NCBI GenBank assembly: GCA_002150815.3
Contig: NDFF03000120.1
Span: 221,070 to 285,069 of the forward strand
Reading direction: 5' to 3'
Source: Grammothele lineata
Taxonomy: Eukaryota; Basidiomycota; Agaricomycetes; Polyporales; Polyporaceae
DNA length: 64,000 nucleotides
Shown here: in pieces, positions 11,995-23,300 of the stretch
How positions within the stretch are numbered: position 1 is the first letter of the stretch
How the letters are laid out: the number at the start of each line of letters is the position of its first letter
The notes under the pieces: model-generated
What the model saw: the letters and a program-made list of their open reading frames with translations, nothing else
Database searches by the model: none
Told to the model about the DNA's origin: nothing
Program-made: the position numbers and the translations under genes

Positions 11995-12510
11995 AGGGCC
12001 CATTAGGAGCATACAGCAGTGGTAGAGGGATGTAGCAGGGAGTTAGACTCAGGGGAGGCAAGCGGTGCAATGGTGTTGTCTGTGATTTGCAAATGAGTAG
12101 CACCATTTCAGGCTTGAAGCTTAAATGACCCATGAATAGACACTTCTCAACTTGGACTTGAATTATGGTCCATGTGACATAGGGGCCTTGGCAACACTGC
12201 CTTCAACTCGGACCGGCCTGTAGCTATGAACTGTTATAAGAAGGCGATAAGCATTTGTATTTAAACTCCGATACATCTATATACATCGGAGATTCGTTTG
12301 TAATGAAATACTGTAGTAGTCCAGGTCTGCCCGGAGGGCCCTGCTATGGAGCGCGGTCCTGATGTGACTGGATCTCGGTTACTCTGTGACACGACGGATA
12401 ACACGCTTTCGCGGCCTTTGCTCGCATGCAGTGGGTCCAAGGGGGTCGCGGGATGTCGAACAAGTAACGGGGGTCGATTTGTTTCGGGAGGGCATCTGGT
12501 CGCGGACATA

Positions 12511-14177
12511 CTGTACCATTTCACTCAATTCAACAGGCCCTCATCAGCAAAATTGCACCGCACGCACGCTTCAGTGCGCGCGAGCTCACGACCCACGCGA
12601 CCAGGAGTTTCGCATACTAATAAGATGGGTCGTGCGCTGAACATGATACCCGCGCGCGGTCGCACGCTTGCGGCTCGGTCGTGGGGTCGCGTCGGTCGTG
12701 GGCTGGCGTGGGGTCTGCCTGCTGCAACACGCATAGACCAGGCTCTGTTTGAAAGAATCCGATTTGTTACTTTCATTTCACAGTCACTCTTCAAGTTTAG
12801 TAGAGAGTAGACATATTCATTTCATTTGTACGCTAATTCACACTATATACATCGATCTAACAAGTATTTTCCGTTCGGGGCACCTGCAAGGGGATACAAA
12901 TATGCGCGCGGGCACGTGAAGCTCGTGTCAACTCACCTATGTGCTTCCTTACGACGCGCGAGCTCGTCCGTTGTTGCGTGAGAGAAAGGCATGAGCATAC
13001 CTGAAGTACACGGCACGCGCGCGCATTGTCCTTGGTAGAGAGATTGTTATGGAGGTTCATTTGTGGGGGTGTGAGGCGTGACGAAGAGCAGTGAGATTAG
13101 TAGGAATGTGCGCCCCTCACAACAGTGATGACGTACCAGGCAATACACCATATAGATGGCGAGTGTGTTAGATAGAAGGCGACATAGGGTGTAGCGAAAT
13201 GACAGCTCTGAGCGACTGTATGCGCGTCGAGCGACTGATAAAACTCACCAGGGCACCTGTTACGAGCCTCATACGTCCCTTGATGTGACACAGAGGTGAT
13301 AGAGAGACGGCAGAGAATAGATGGGACAGCGAGCTAGGAAGGGGGCGCGCAGGAGCTGGGGAGCAGAGTGTGTTGAAGGTCAGGACAGGGCGACATGTTC
13401 GTCGTCTTATCCTCGCCGCCGAGTCGCCGAAACAGAAGGCGGCGCGGAGTTTGAACGTCCTGCCAAAAGCAGGCATCGGCAGCCCGATTGGGATGTAGCT
13501 CTCGATCTTAGCGGATTAGGCGCCAGGAGCCCGTCCAACACGCGCCAACAAGCATTCAAGTCTAAAGTAGCCAAACATATCAATAAGAGCATTCGTTTCC
13601 TGCTGTAAGCGTACTTACTCATAAACTCAGGATAACAGGTATGTTTTGCTCTCTCAGCCCCTCGTCCTGTGGCACGCCGAAAGTCCGATGTTGTGGGCGG
13701 TCGCGCGTGACGTCACTGGCAGGCCGCCGCCGCCCGCTAAGCCGAAGAGAGCTTGAGCTGTCGTGCGCGAGATTGAAACGTCGTGGGCGGCCACACGATC
13801 ATGCCTCCGTCGCGAGCTGTCGTGGGGTGGTCGCGCGCGAGCTGGGACGTGTTGTGGGCTGGCGCTCACGCAGGATTTCCTCGCGGGCCGACCCCACGGA
13901 AGGCCGCGACCCCTGCAATTTTGCTGATGCTGTGATGCGTGACACGGAAATTTTGGTTTCGATTTTCGACAGCGGCCCCGGTGAGCCGTGACATGGGGCG
14001 GGATTTCGACGGACTGGGGGCAGTTTCGGGCGCACGTCAGCGCGCCACGCCCCGACGCCCTCAAGCGCTCGTGGGCGAAATTTGACGATCGTAGAGGTGA
14101 CCTGTGACGAGCGCCCAAATTTCGTGCATCTGAAGGCCCAGTGACTGTGACAATTCGAATTGAGTGAAATGGTACAG
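12511..14177. mobile_element. 1.67-kb element with 21-bp terminal inverted repeats and TA flanks
   Basis: The left end CTGTACCATTTCACTCAATT and the right end are inverted copies over about 21 bases. Both ends are flanked directly by TA (12509-12510, 14178-14179), as expected of Tc1/mariner-type insertion. The interior is GC-rich with many GTCGTGGGC and GGTCGCGCG runs and carries no long coding frame, so it is non-autonomous or carries captured DNA. The family is inferred only from the TA flank. Confidence 0.5.
12625..12870 (+). repeat. Dispersed repeat, GC-rich copy
   Basis: Shares an ordered series of blocks with 16890-17190: TACTAATA..ATGG, the GCACTAAGCA / GCGCTGAACA region, GTTTGCCTGCTGCA / GTCTGCCTGCTGCA, CGCATAGRCYRG, and TTTCATTTGTACNCTAAT followed by ACTATATACA / GCTATATATA. 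This copy keeps CpG sites that the other has lost. The repeat type is not identified. Confidence 0.45.
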
Positions 14178-14825
14178 TACATACCACGTAAGCAGGCGCC
14201 TAACCATATCAGGTAAGTATGACATCATGTAGATAGGTGCATGCTCACGTCCTCGCAGTCGTCTCCTTCCCCAGTTCTGCTCCATACATTTACGCCTCAG
14301 CTTTCCTGTACCGCACACATTGCAATTATAGCCTCAAGCTGCCCTTTTGGAAACTACTGTAGACTTTCAACCAATGCAGTGTGGGGTGTGATGGATGACA
14401 CCCTCAGATGCCCAAAGCAGCACATTGTGGGGGGGTGTGACACATGACAGGTCGCCCGGTGCAGTGCAGTGCAGAGTCGGCAACCCCACGCTGCACCACA
14501 AAAGCAAATTTGAGAGGGTCTGACATGCACCAAAAGCTTGCATTAGAATGTGAAACACGATTCCACCGCAGGTGGAACAATTTCGGATTTTCTGCGACAT
14601 TTTTTGCGATTTCTTACTCTTTTTAGCTCTTGTGACACATTTGTTGTGAGTGGCGGGGGCTGCTGTGATGCATGACAGGTCTCGTCAAAACGGGTGGATG
14701 GCCTCCTTGTGACATGTGATGCGCCGCATCAGTCGAAAGTCTACAGTACGCATTCTAGATGATACTGCTCAAGACCGCCAAAATAGTAAGTTACATCATG
14801 GGTTCATATTTCCGTGGTGAAGGCG

Positions 14826-15277
14826 CATCAGGAAAGGCCCATCTGCCTTCCAGTGTCTTTGAGTGGTCTTCACTGGGCAGCGTCAAATGCTTGTCAAGAC
14901 TGCCCTTGGTCTTGGCTAAGACCAGCTAAGACCATAAGTAAAGACTTGAATAAAGACTTTGAAGCACAGAGATTAAATGGCTCATATATTAAGACTTATT
15001 ATAAAGCTAGGTAAATGCATTAAAAGCTGCACAAAGGGGTTAAGGTATTTACAAGATAATTTAGGGTATTTGTAAGACAGCCTTCATTGACTCAAGACAT
15101 AGACAAGACATATCTATTTTACTGTAAGACATATTGCATTACTAAGACACTGTCAAGACACCTTTTTGTGGTCTTAACTGGTCTTAGCCAAGACCAAGGG
15201 CAGTTTTAACAAGCATTTGATGCTGCCCAGTGAAGACCAGTCAAAGACATCGGAAGACAGATGGGCCTTTTCTGATG
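14826..15277. mobile_element. 452-bp palindromic MITE with about 110-bp inverted ends
   Basis: The left arm starting CATCAGGAAAGGCCC and the right arm ending GGGCCTTTTCTGATG are inverted copies over about 110 bases with few mismatches. The arms include CTTGGTCTTGGCTAAGACCA. The interior is strewn with AAGAC/GTCTT motifs. No coding capacity. Its ends and GTCTTA motifs resemble the element at 26235-27967. Confidence 0.6.
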
Positions 15278-15571
15278 GCCCAAGTTGCACTTATTCAGTG
15301 TCTTGCAGCCCACCGCGCTATATATGATTGTTTTAGGCTCTCTGTTGGAAATCTGAATGCCACACACAATCTCCTAAGTTTTCTAAGGCAATCTCTTTGT
15401 GCTTACACAATTCGGCCTGGCCACGTTGGCTTACCCTCAATATATAAGACACCATTGTCCTGGCATGAAAAGCTAAAGGTGTGCGGGAGGTGTGCAGCTC
15501 CCATTGAGACAATGCAGATAGACTGTTATATGAATGCCTTCTGGTGTGGGGTTATGAACTGGATTGCTAGG
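15274..15571 (+). CDS. Possible exon of an unrecognised gene at a MITE edge
   Basis: Open frame from the ATG formed at the right MITE end to a GTAAGT donor at 15572. The peptide includes CGRCAAPIETMQIDCYMNAF, a spaced-cysteine pattern. The MITE may have cut a longer gene here. No downstream exon was assigned. Low certainty. Confidence 0.25.
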
Positions 15572-16889
15572 TAAGTAAATCATTTGTTTTGTTCATAACT
15601 TTCCCTACCTTCTGCCGGGACCAATGATCTCCCGCTGTTGCACTTAGCAGTGTCTGTGCTACTGCAGTCTAATGGTCAGTTGTTTCCTCCTGCTCAGCTT
15701 CCTACCTACGAACTGCTTTATCAGGTGCGCCTTCATATTCAGTTATCTTCCTGCATCCCCCGGCTTGCAACCACTTTCCTTCCGTTCTGCTTCCTGTACC
15801 TCCATTTGCTTAGGGGTCTTTTTGCTGCTTTATCCATGTATGTTATTGTCGAGATACTCTCCATCCTGGCCATCACCCTCTACTTCTGTGCCCTCCATGG
15901 TCAAGCTCATGTTCTGCTCTTTTGTCTGCATTGCTTACAGTACCTGTAGACATGTACAGTAAATACATTTCTGTCCACCCGGCTTATATCTAGCCTCAGT
16001 ATCTGTCGCAATCTTTGCTTGACCTAAGGCATTCACGACATTATGGGCGTTTATAGGGGAGGTTGTTATTTTTCAGAGCGACCTCAAAGGCCAAATATAC
16101 ATACCAACATTGATTGGGCACTTAATCTCTGCGACCCCCTTGGGTGGGTTATGGCTGGTACGAGTCTGAGCGTGCGGCTGCGGCCCCTGCCCCTCAGTTT
16201 TCAGGGCAGAAGGTGGATCTCGACCCTCCTGCTTATTGCAATATGTGTTCTTTATACAGTGCTCAAAATGAGATTTACATAGTGGCAATAGCTTCAACTA
16301 TGTACTTTGCACATCTTATCTTGCTCAGCCTTAACAGCTGTCCTCCCATACTCTCCATAGCAGTGCGTGTTAAGCTTGACCAGAAGTGGTGTGTTAAGTG
16401 TATCCTTGAGAGATCGCATGGAAGGAAATCTCACAACTTGAGGGCCAGCTGGGTGTGGCCTGCGAGATCAAATAGTTTTGGTCACACATGGCTTGCATGA
16501 TGTGCCTAGCTGTAGTGATGCATGCTAAGAGGGTAGCTTGAAATACTTGGACTTACCTATATAGCTGCATCCTCCCAGCTCTCATGCACGCTGAGGCACC
16601 CGGGTTTTGCCTTTGTGAACCTTTATCTTGAACGGTCCTCACCTCCACTTTGCACAGTATGAAAATGCCTCATAGACAGGGCATCGTGCAGGACTCAAAC
16701 TTAGGCGGTCCATCATAGACCCTGCGCATGCCTAGAACTTCAGTGGTTTACAAGCTGAGGCAGGTCATCGCATGAGCAAACAGGGTCAGACGGCCCAACT
16801 GTTATGCTGGAGGGGGATTTTGACACTTGTCACGCCTGATAGAGCCCTCATCAACTGTCGCCCTTGCTTGCCGAGGGGCTGCTGAAACT
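15572..16889. other. Repeat-type stretch, no gene supported
   Basis: Short open frames only, several Ser/Leu/Cys-rich and without splice support. No end structure recognised. Confidence 0.3.
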
Positions 16890-17190
16890 GTCTACTAATA
16901 ACATGGAACGTGCACTAAGCACAATACTTGTGGACAGTTACACATTCCGTGGGAATGTTATACCGGGCTGAGTCCAGAGTCATGAGGTGCATGAGGCGGT
17001 AGTGTGTTGGGTGTGTGGTGTTTGCCTGCTGCAGCGCGCATAGGCTGGATTCTGTTGAGTGTTCAAAAACTGTTTTATTACTCAGATTTAATAGTCATTC
17101 TCCACACATAGGAGGAGAAAAGGACTAGTGTTTCATTTGTACACTAATACTTATGTGCTATATATACTGGTTTAACTAATAGTTCTGCTG
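16890..17190 (+). repeat. Dispersed repeat, decayed copy of 12625-12870
   Basis: Same block order as 12625-12870 (see that entry), with CpG-to-TpG type changes and small insertions. Confidence 0.45.
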
Positions 17191-17389
17191 GCAATGACTC
17201 ACAGGAAAATGAAGCATAATATTACAGGGTATGCCAGTGCACTAGGCTTGCATAAAATCACCTATCCACCTCTTCACCATGCACTCTCTCATCTACTCAT
17301 ATGGGGGAGAGGGGTGTGTTTGAGTATGCACAGAGGGCATAGGCTATGCTTAGGAGAGCATGTAGCGAGGTTCATTGACATGGAGCCAG

Positions 17390-17753
17390 TATTACAACAT
17401 TTCTGCTCAGTGTTTTTATTTTTATTTTCTGTTTCTTAATGAGTGTAACCTCTGTACCATTCAGCCCCCATGGCGATTCAACATTATCATTGTATGTACA
17501 ACTTGTTGTGACTCATTTTGAGTCATTGTCTTGTGCCCTAGTCTCTATTGTCTTTACTCTTTCGCACCCGTCTATAGCTATTATCTCTCATGTACTTATA
17601 TAGCTTGGGTCTTCTTAAGGGTACTCCTCAGTTTGATCTCCTTTTCTAATTGAGGCCTCTCTCCCCATGAACCATTGTGTTTTGCTCATCCTTTACCACA
17701 GTGCTTGACTTCGCCTCTTTAGCATATGTCCACTTAGACTCCTTGACTATTGA
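17390..17753 (+). repeat. Old gypsy LTR, truncated by copy C
   Basis: Matches the 18-30 kb LTRs from TTACAACAT to the CCACTTAGACTCCTTGACTA segment, including the TATATAG and CCTCAGTTTGATCTCC boxes. It is about 80 percent similar by eye, mostly through transitions. It stops exactly where the 3' end of the Helitron-like copy C begins (17754). In the intact LTR the break falls at an A^T step. Confidence 0.65.
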
Positions 17754-18011
17754 CTTGGTGGAAGAGGGCCATGGCTGGCGAGCACGATTTATGAGGAACA
17801 GAGGTCATTTAGCTCATATTCACTTTACTATATACTGCTTATGCAAATTATATAGAATGAGTTAACTATTGTGGTTCCTTTCTGCTCTCTTAAATGCATG
17901 ACACACTTACTTACACCTCCAAAACTGAACATATAAAAGCCACCCCATGTAGTGTTAGTATACATGCTATCAACACTTATGATGTATAGCATGGTGTATT
18001 GACTCTCATTA
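17754..18011 (-). mobile_element. Helitron-like non-autonomous copy C, 3' part
   Basis: About 85-90 percent identical to the terminal part of copies A and B: CTTGGTGGAAGAGGGCC, then CGATTTATGAGGAAC, running on to the gypsy insertion point. Its continuation lies at 30152-30705 on the far side of the retroelement. By comparison with A and B it lies in minus orientation, with its 3' end at 17754. Confidence 0.65.
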
Positions 18012-18223
18012 TGTTACAACATTCCTACCCGGTATTTTCTTTTTCCTTTCCTATTCCTCAATGAGCGCAACCTCTGTACCATTTGGTCCCGCGGCGATTC
18101 AACATCGCTATTGTATGTACGACTCATCGTGACTCACTTAGAGTCAGCGTCTCGCGCCCTTGCCTCTATTGTCTCAGACTCTCTCGCGCTCGTCCATAGT
18201 CATTGTTCCCATGTACTTATATA
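18012..18223 (+). repeat. Partial 5' LTR (first 212 bases)
   Basis: Begins TGTTACAACATTCCTACCC and stops at the LTR TATA box (ACTTATATA), where a second full LTR starts. It is closer to the 3' LTR than to the adjacent full LTR (for example CCTACCCGG, CATCGTGACTCACTT). Confidence 0.8.
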
Positions 18224-18633
18224 TGTTACAACATTCCGACCCGGTATTTTCTTTTCCCTTTCTCGTTTCTCAATGAGCGCAACCTCTGTACCATTCGGTC
18301 CCGTGGCGGTTCAACACCGCTATTGTATGTACGACTCATCGCGACTCATTCGGAGTCATCGTCTCGCGCCCCCGTCTCCATTGTTCCTCCTTTCTCGCGC
18401 AACCCATAGCTATTGTCTCACGTGTACTTATATAGTCTGGGTCTTCCTGAGGACGTTCCTCAGTTTGACCTCCTTTTCCAATCGAGGCCTCTCTCCCCAC
18501 AGAACCCCCGGGTGTCGCTCGTCCTCTACCACAGTGCTCGACTTCGCCTCTTCGGCGTACGTCTACCCAGATCCCTCGACCCCCGACCGCGTGCGCTCGT
18601 CGTACAGACGCCCGCGCTGGCCTCGACGTAACA
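18224..18633 (+). repeat. Full 5' LTR (410 bp) with promoter
   Basis: TGTTACAACATTCCGACCC to CGACGTAACA. It contains TATATA at 18429-18434. About 33 bases downstream is AGTTTGACCT (18462-18471), the likely start of the transcript. It differs from the 3' LTR by roughly 10 percent by eye, which is unexpected for a recent element and points to a mixed origin. Confidence 0.8.
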
Positions 18634-18635
18634 TT

Positions 18636-18645
18636 AGGTCAAACT
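18636..18645 (+). promoter_or_regulatory. Primer-binding site, self-priming type
   Basis: AGGTCAAACT starts three bases after the LTR and is the exact reverse complement of AGTTTGACCT at 18462-18471, the predicted 5' end of the RNA. This is the arrangement of self-primed LTR elements such as Tf1 and sushi. The usual tRNA-type TGG start is absent. Confidence 0.6.
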
Positions 18646-19372
18646 CAACTACTCGCCGACTTCCTTAAGTCTAGGCGAACACCGAACACACACAGCCATC
18701 CTGGAGTGCACCAGCGAAAGCAGGCACGTCCACGACAAGGAAGACGTCGCTGACCGATACCTCCAAGAGGAACCCCGCGAGTGGAAAATCTGCCGCGAAC
18801 AGCCCTGTCCACATAGACTCAGCTACGACCCAGAAGACGCAAATCGACACAAAGACTTCGAGAAACCCAGCGAAGCGAACCGACAAAAGATCTACAGGAA
18901 ACGCGGGTATCCCACAGCATCCGGAGCCAGCAACGAACCTCCACTAGCAGACCAAAGCGCGGACAGACCTCCCTCAGCATCAGACCTTCGCGACGAACAA
19001 CGCTTCATTGGACTACGGATCATCACCTGGTCAGACACCCTTGGCTGGGTCTATACCACAGGCAAGGACGGAGTCGTACTAGATCGTGTCCAACGAGTAC
19101 GAAGGAGCGCATGGGACTCCGGAACACCTGAGAACCCCAGACGTGTACCAGAACCCCTAATCCCCACTTCAGCACCTCGTACTAAACCCTCGTCTCGTCT
19201 TCCAACCCCAGTACCACGACAGCCCACACCAGGGCCTTCAAACACTAAACCCACTCCACAACCATCGGCACCAGGATCCCCAATCCTCGCTCCCCAACCC
19301 ATCCTTCCTGCAAGAACTCCGCCCCCGCCTCCCTCACCAAGCCCACCACCTTCACCGACCCTCATCACCACT

Positions 19373-20329
19373 ATGTCGAACACTCCAAAGGTCTCTGAAC
19401 GGAAGATCCGTCCTCCGCCGGACTTCAACGGAAACTGCGAAGAGGCAGACAACTTCCTCAACTCGTGCAGAGTGTACCTGCGCCTCAACGCGCAATCCTA
19501 CTCGACGGACGAAGAAAAGATCATCTTCATCCTGTCGTACATGATAGGAGGATCGGCTGGACCATGGAAGGACGCGTTCACGACCAAGGCTTTCTCCATC
19601 AACCCGACGACGTCCCAGGAACACGGTTTTGGCACGCTTACCGACTTCATCAAGGAGTTTAACAAGTCCTTTGAGCCATTGAACCCGGTCGACAACGCCA
19701 TTGCTAAGATGAAAGCACTGAAACAAACCGGCACAGCCGACGACTATGTCGCTGAGTTCCTTCCGCTAGCGGTCAGGTCAGGCATCGGATCTGTAGCAGT
19801 CCTCTCGGACTACTTCCTCACCGGACTCAAGAAGGGACTAGTCAACAACATCATGACGGTCGAGAAACTCCCCACGACTATGGACGGCTACTACACCCTT
19901 GCATCCCGATTAGACCTGCAATGGCGCAAAGGACAGGAACTCACCAAAGGATCGTCGGAGAAGAAGTCGTCAGACTCGAAGGGATCGACAACCTCCACCC
20001 AGGGCAAGTCTTCCAATGCCATCAGGCTGAGAAAGCTCACGGACGAAGAACGAACCCGGTACAAGAAAGAGGGACGCTGCTTTAGATGTCGCGAACTCGG
20101 ACATGGACAATGGGACTGTCCCCAAAGGAACACCAACACCGTGAGTCCCAACCAAGGGACGGCGAACACTCCTGCCTACCGCAAGATCAGAATTGCGGCC
20201 TCGGAACCCAACAACCCCGCTCCAGTGGAACCAGAGGCTCCAGTCTCTCGCGTGCGAGCCCTATTCCGCACGTTCACACCCGCGGAGAGAGAGGAGGTCG
20301 TAAACATCGCAGAGGCGGAGGGTTTTTGA
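19373..20329 (+). CDS. Gag, retrotransposon nucleocapsid protein
   Basis: Structural protein of the retroelement particle, 318 residues from ATG 19373. A capsid-like helical region (PPDFNGNCEEADNFLNSCRV, FIKEFNKSFEPLNPVDNAIA) is followed by a Ser/Lys-rich linker and one CCHC zinc knuckle (CFRCRELGHGQWDC). The frame is also open for 245 codons upstream (18638-19372) without any ATG; that stretch reads as protein and is Pro-rich near its end, so the true protein may be longer. The stop TGA lies directly after a frameshift heptamer. Confidence 0.9.
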   Translation: MSNTPKVSERKIRPPPDFNGNCEEADNFLNSCRVYLRLNAQSYSTDEEKIIFILSYMIGGSAGPWKDAFTTKAFSINPTTSQEHGFGTLTDFIKEFNKSFEPLNPVDNAIAKMKALKQTGTADDYVAEFLPLAVRSGIGSVAVLSDYFLTGLKKGLVNNIMTVEKLPTTMDGYYTLASRLDLQWRKGQELTKGSSEKKSSDSKGSTTSTQGKSSNAIRLRKLTDEERTRYKKEGRCFRCRELGHGQWDCPQRNTNTVSPNQGTANTPAYRKIRIAASEPNNPAPVEPEAPVSRVRALFRTFTPAEREEVVNIAEAEGF

Positions 20330-20360
20330 AGCGGCCATCTGAATCGACGTTAGCATGGCC
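20320..20360 (+). promoter_or_regulatory. Programmed -1 frameshift signal
   Basis: Heptamer GGGTTTT (20320-20326), read G GGT TTT in the gag frame, stands directly before the gag stop TGA (20327-20329). After a 6-base spacer comes a 6-bp GC-rich stem (GGCCAT 20333-20338, ATGGCC 20355-20360). Slipping one base back joins gag to pol as ...GFLKRPSEST. Heptamer, spacer length and stem all fit the X XXY YYZ rule. Confidence 0.7.
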
Positions 20361-23300
20361 CCGTATCACGGTCTCCCCTGTAATACTAGCAAACGTCAGC
20401 AATCGATCTATGCGTATTCCAGTCACGATTGACCGAACCGTCGAAACCCCTGCCCTTATCGACTCTGGAGCTGGAGGAATGTTCATTGATGAACAGTTCG
20501 CTCGAAACAATAACATTGCCCTCACCCCGCTCATTAACCACATACCGGTATACAACGTCGACGGCACCCAGAACAAGCAAGGAATGATCACACACTACGC
20601 TTGGAGAGAACTATCCGTCGCAGGCATAACCCGACGAACAAGGCTACTCGCAACCTCGCTAGGGAAGGAAGCCATAATCTTAGGGCTTCCCTGGCTTCGG
20701 CGAACCAATGCGAAAATCAACTGGCAAACCGGGAAGGTAGAATTTGAAGGATCTTCTGAAGCGGAGTCACCAAAACCGCGACCACGAGCAACGGTAGAGG
20801 ATGAACCTGAACCTATCGACCAAACGATTTCTCATCTGGACCCTTCCCTTGACCATTGCCTAGAAGAAGTCAACGCCTGCGCCGCACAACTCGCCGAACC
20901 AGACACAAACGAGCATCACTGCCCTCCACCCTTTGAAGAACCGATCGACCTTGACCCAGATGACCTCCTCATTGCTTATGTACGAGGAGAACCAGTCATC
21001 GGAATATTCTCGAATAAAGAGGAACCACTCACTGAAGAACACCTCGACGAAGGAGAAGGCAGCCCGCACATCAGACATGTAACGCACTGGAAACACTCAG
21101 CAGCCTTCTCCTACGCACAAGGCCGATGGATACGTGCAAAGGTCAACCCGGCAATGGAAATGGCACAAAGGCAACACGCCCAGGAAAGCCCTAAGACCAC
21201 CGAGGAGCTTATCCCATCGGAGTACCAGGATTACAAGGACGTCTTCGAAAAGAAAGCATCCGAACGATTCCCCATCTCCCGCGACTACGACCACACTATC
21301 AATCTGAAACCAGACTTTGTTCCCCGAAATTGCAAGGTCTACTCTCTGTCGCCAAAGGAAACTGAGCTTATGAACGAGTTCATCGACGAAAACCTTCGCA
21401 AAGGATACATCCGCCCCTCGCAATCCCCCATGGCATCGCCATTCTTCTTCACTGGGAAGAAGGATGGTTCCCTGCGACCGTGTCAGGATTATCGCTACCT
21501 GAACGAAGGAACGATCAAGAACTCGTACCCCATCCCGCTCGTCCAGAACCTCATGGATAAGCTCAAAGGCACCACGGTCTTCTCTAAACTGGACTTGCGC
21601 TCTGGATACAACAATGTTCAGATGAAAGATGGAGACCAGTGGAAAGCAGCATTCAAATGCGAACGAGGACTCTTTGAACCAACGGTCATGTTTTTTGGAC
21701 TCTGCAACTCGCCGGCCACCTTCCAAGCCCTCATGGACGACCTTTTCAGCGACATGATAGAGGAAGGATGGCTTGTCATCTACATGGACGACATGCTGCT
21801 ATTCTCTAAAGACAGAAAAACGCACAAGGAACGAATGCAAAGGGTACTCCAGCGGCTGCGAGAGAACGACCTCTACCTCAAACCGGAGAAGTGTCTCTTT
21901 GACGTAGAAGAAGTGGAATTCCTCGGACTCATCGTGAAACCCGACACCCTGGCCATGGACCCCGTAAAGCTCAAAGGAATAGAAGACTGGCCAGAACCAT
22001 CCTCTGTCAAAGGGGTGCGGTCGTTCTTAGGATTCGCCAATTTCTACCGGCGATTCATCCCCAACTATTCGGAACTCACACGGCCCCTGCACAAGCTCAC
22101 CAAGAAGGACAAGCAATGGGAATGGACGTCAGTGGAACGGGACACGTTCAACAAACTCAAAGCCAGATTCATCTCGTCACCAGTACTCCTTATGCCAGAC
22201 AAGAACAAACCATTCTCGATCGAATCAGACGCATCGAAATTCGCCACAGGTGCGATACTCCGACAGGCAGATTCTAATGGGGATATGCACCCGTGCGTGT
22301 ACCTCTCAAAATCATTCAACTCTGCCGAAAGGAACTACGAGATCTACGACAGAGAACTGTTAGGAATTGTACGAGCCCTCACGGAATGGCGGCACTACCT
22401 GGAAGGAAGCCCCTACCCTGTAGAAGTTCTATCGGACCATAAGAACCTCACCTACTTCCGAACCGCGCAGAAGCTCAACCGGCGACAAGCCCGATGGAGC
22501 CTTTTCCTGACCCAGTTCGAGCTGCAGTTAAAGCATGTTCCCGGCACACGCATGGTTCAATCTGACACCCTATCCCGTCTACAACACCTGAATCTGGAGG
22601 ACAATGACAACGAAGCAGTCGTACTACTCCCTGACAAGTTGTTCGTAGCGGCAATGGACGTCCCTTTAGCGGAAAGAATCAAGGACATCCACATGCAGGA
22701 TCAAGTCGTACTCGACGCCCTCGCGGCGGCCAAAGACAGCACACCACTACCAATGAAATCGACCCTCGCGGACTGGAAGTTCAAAGATGGGCTAGTATTC
22801 TTTAGGGACCGGTGCTACGTTCCTCCCGACCAGGACCTTAAGAGGGAAATCGTGCGACGGTATCACGACCTTCGACCTATGGGACACCCAGGACAGTTCG
22901 GAACGTTGGAGCTGTTGAAAAGAGACTATTGGTGGCCCGGTATGGCAGTGTTCGTACGGAACTACGTTGCAGGCTGTGCAACTTGTCAACAAACCAAGAT
23001 CAACACTCATCCAACCGTACCCCCACTCATGCCGATCCCCGCCAAGTCTAATGCATACCCGTTCAAAACCACCTCTGTCGACTTCATCACCGACCTACCA
23101 CCATCCAACGGTTTTGATGCACTCATGGTCATGGCAGACCACGACGCTACGAAGGGGGTAATTCTTGCTCCTTGCACGAAAACCATCGACGTGCTAGGGA
23201 CAACACACCTCATTCACCAGAACCTGTACAAACGCTTCGGACTACCAACACGCATCATCTCCGACAGAGGCCCCCAATTCTCAGCCAAAGTCTTTCAGGA

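Noticed and set aside
20086..20319. Pol starting at 20086 inside gag
   Set aside because: This part of the frame has no ATG of its own and no protein-like features; pol is entered by the frameshift at 20320.
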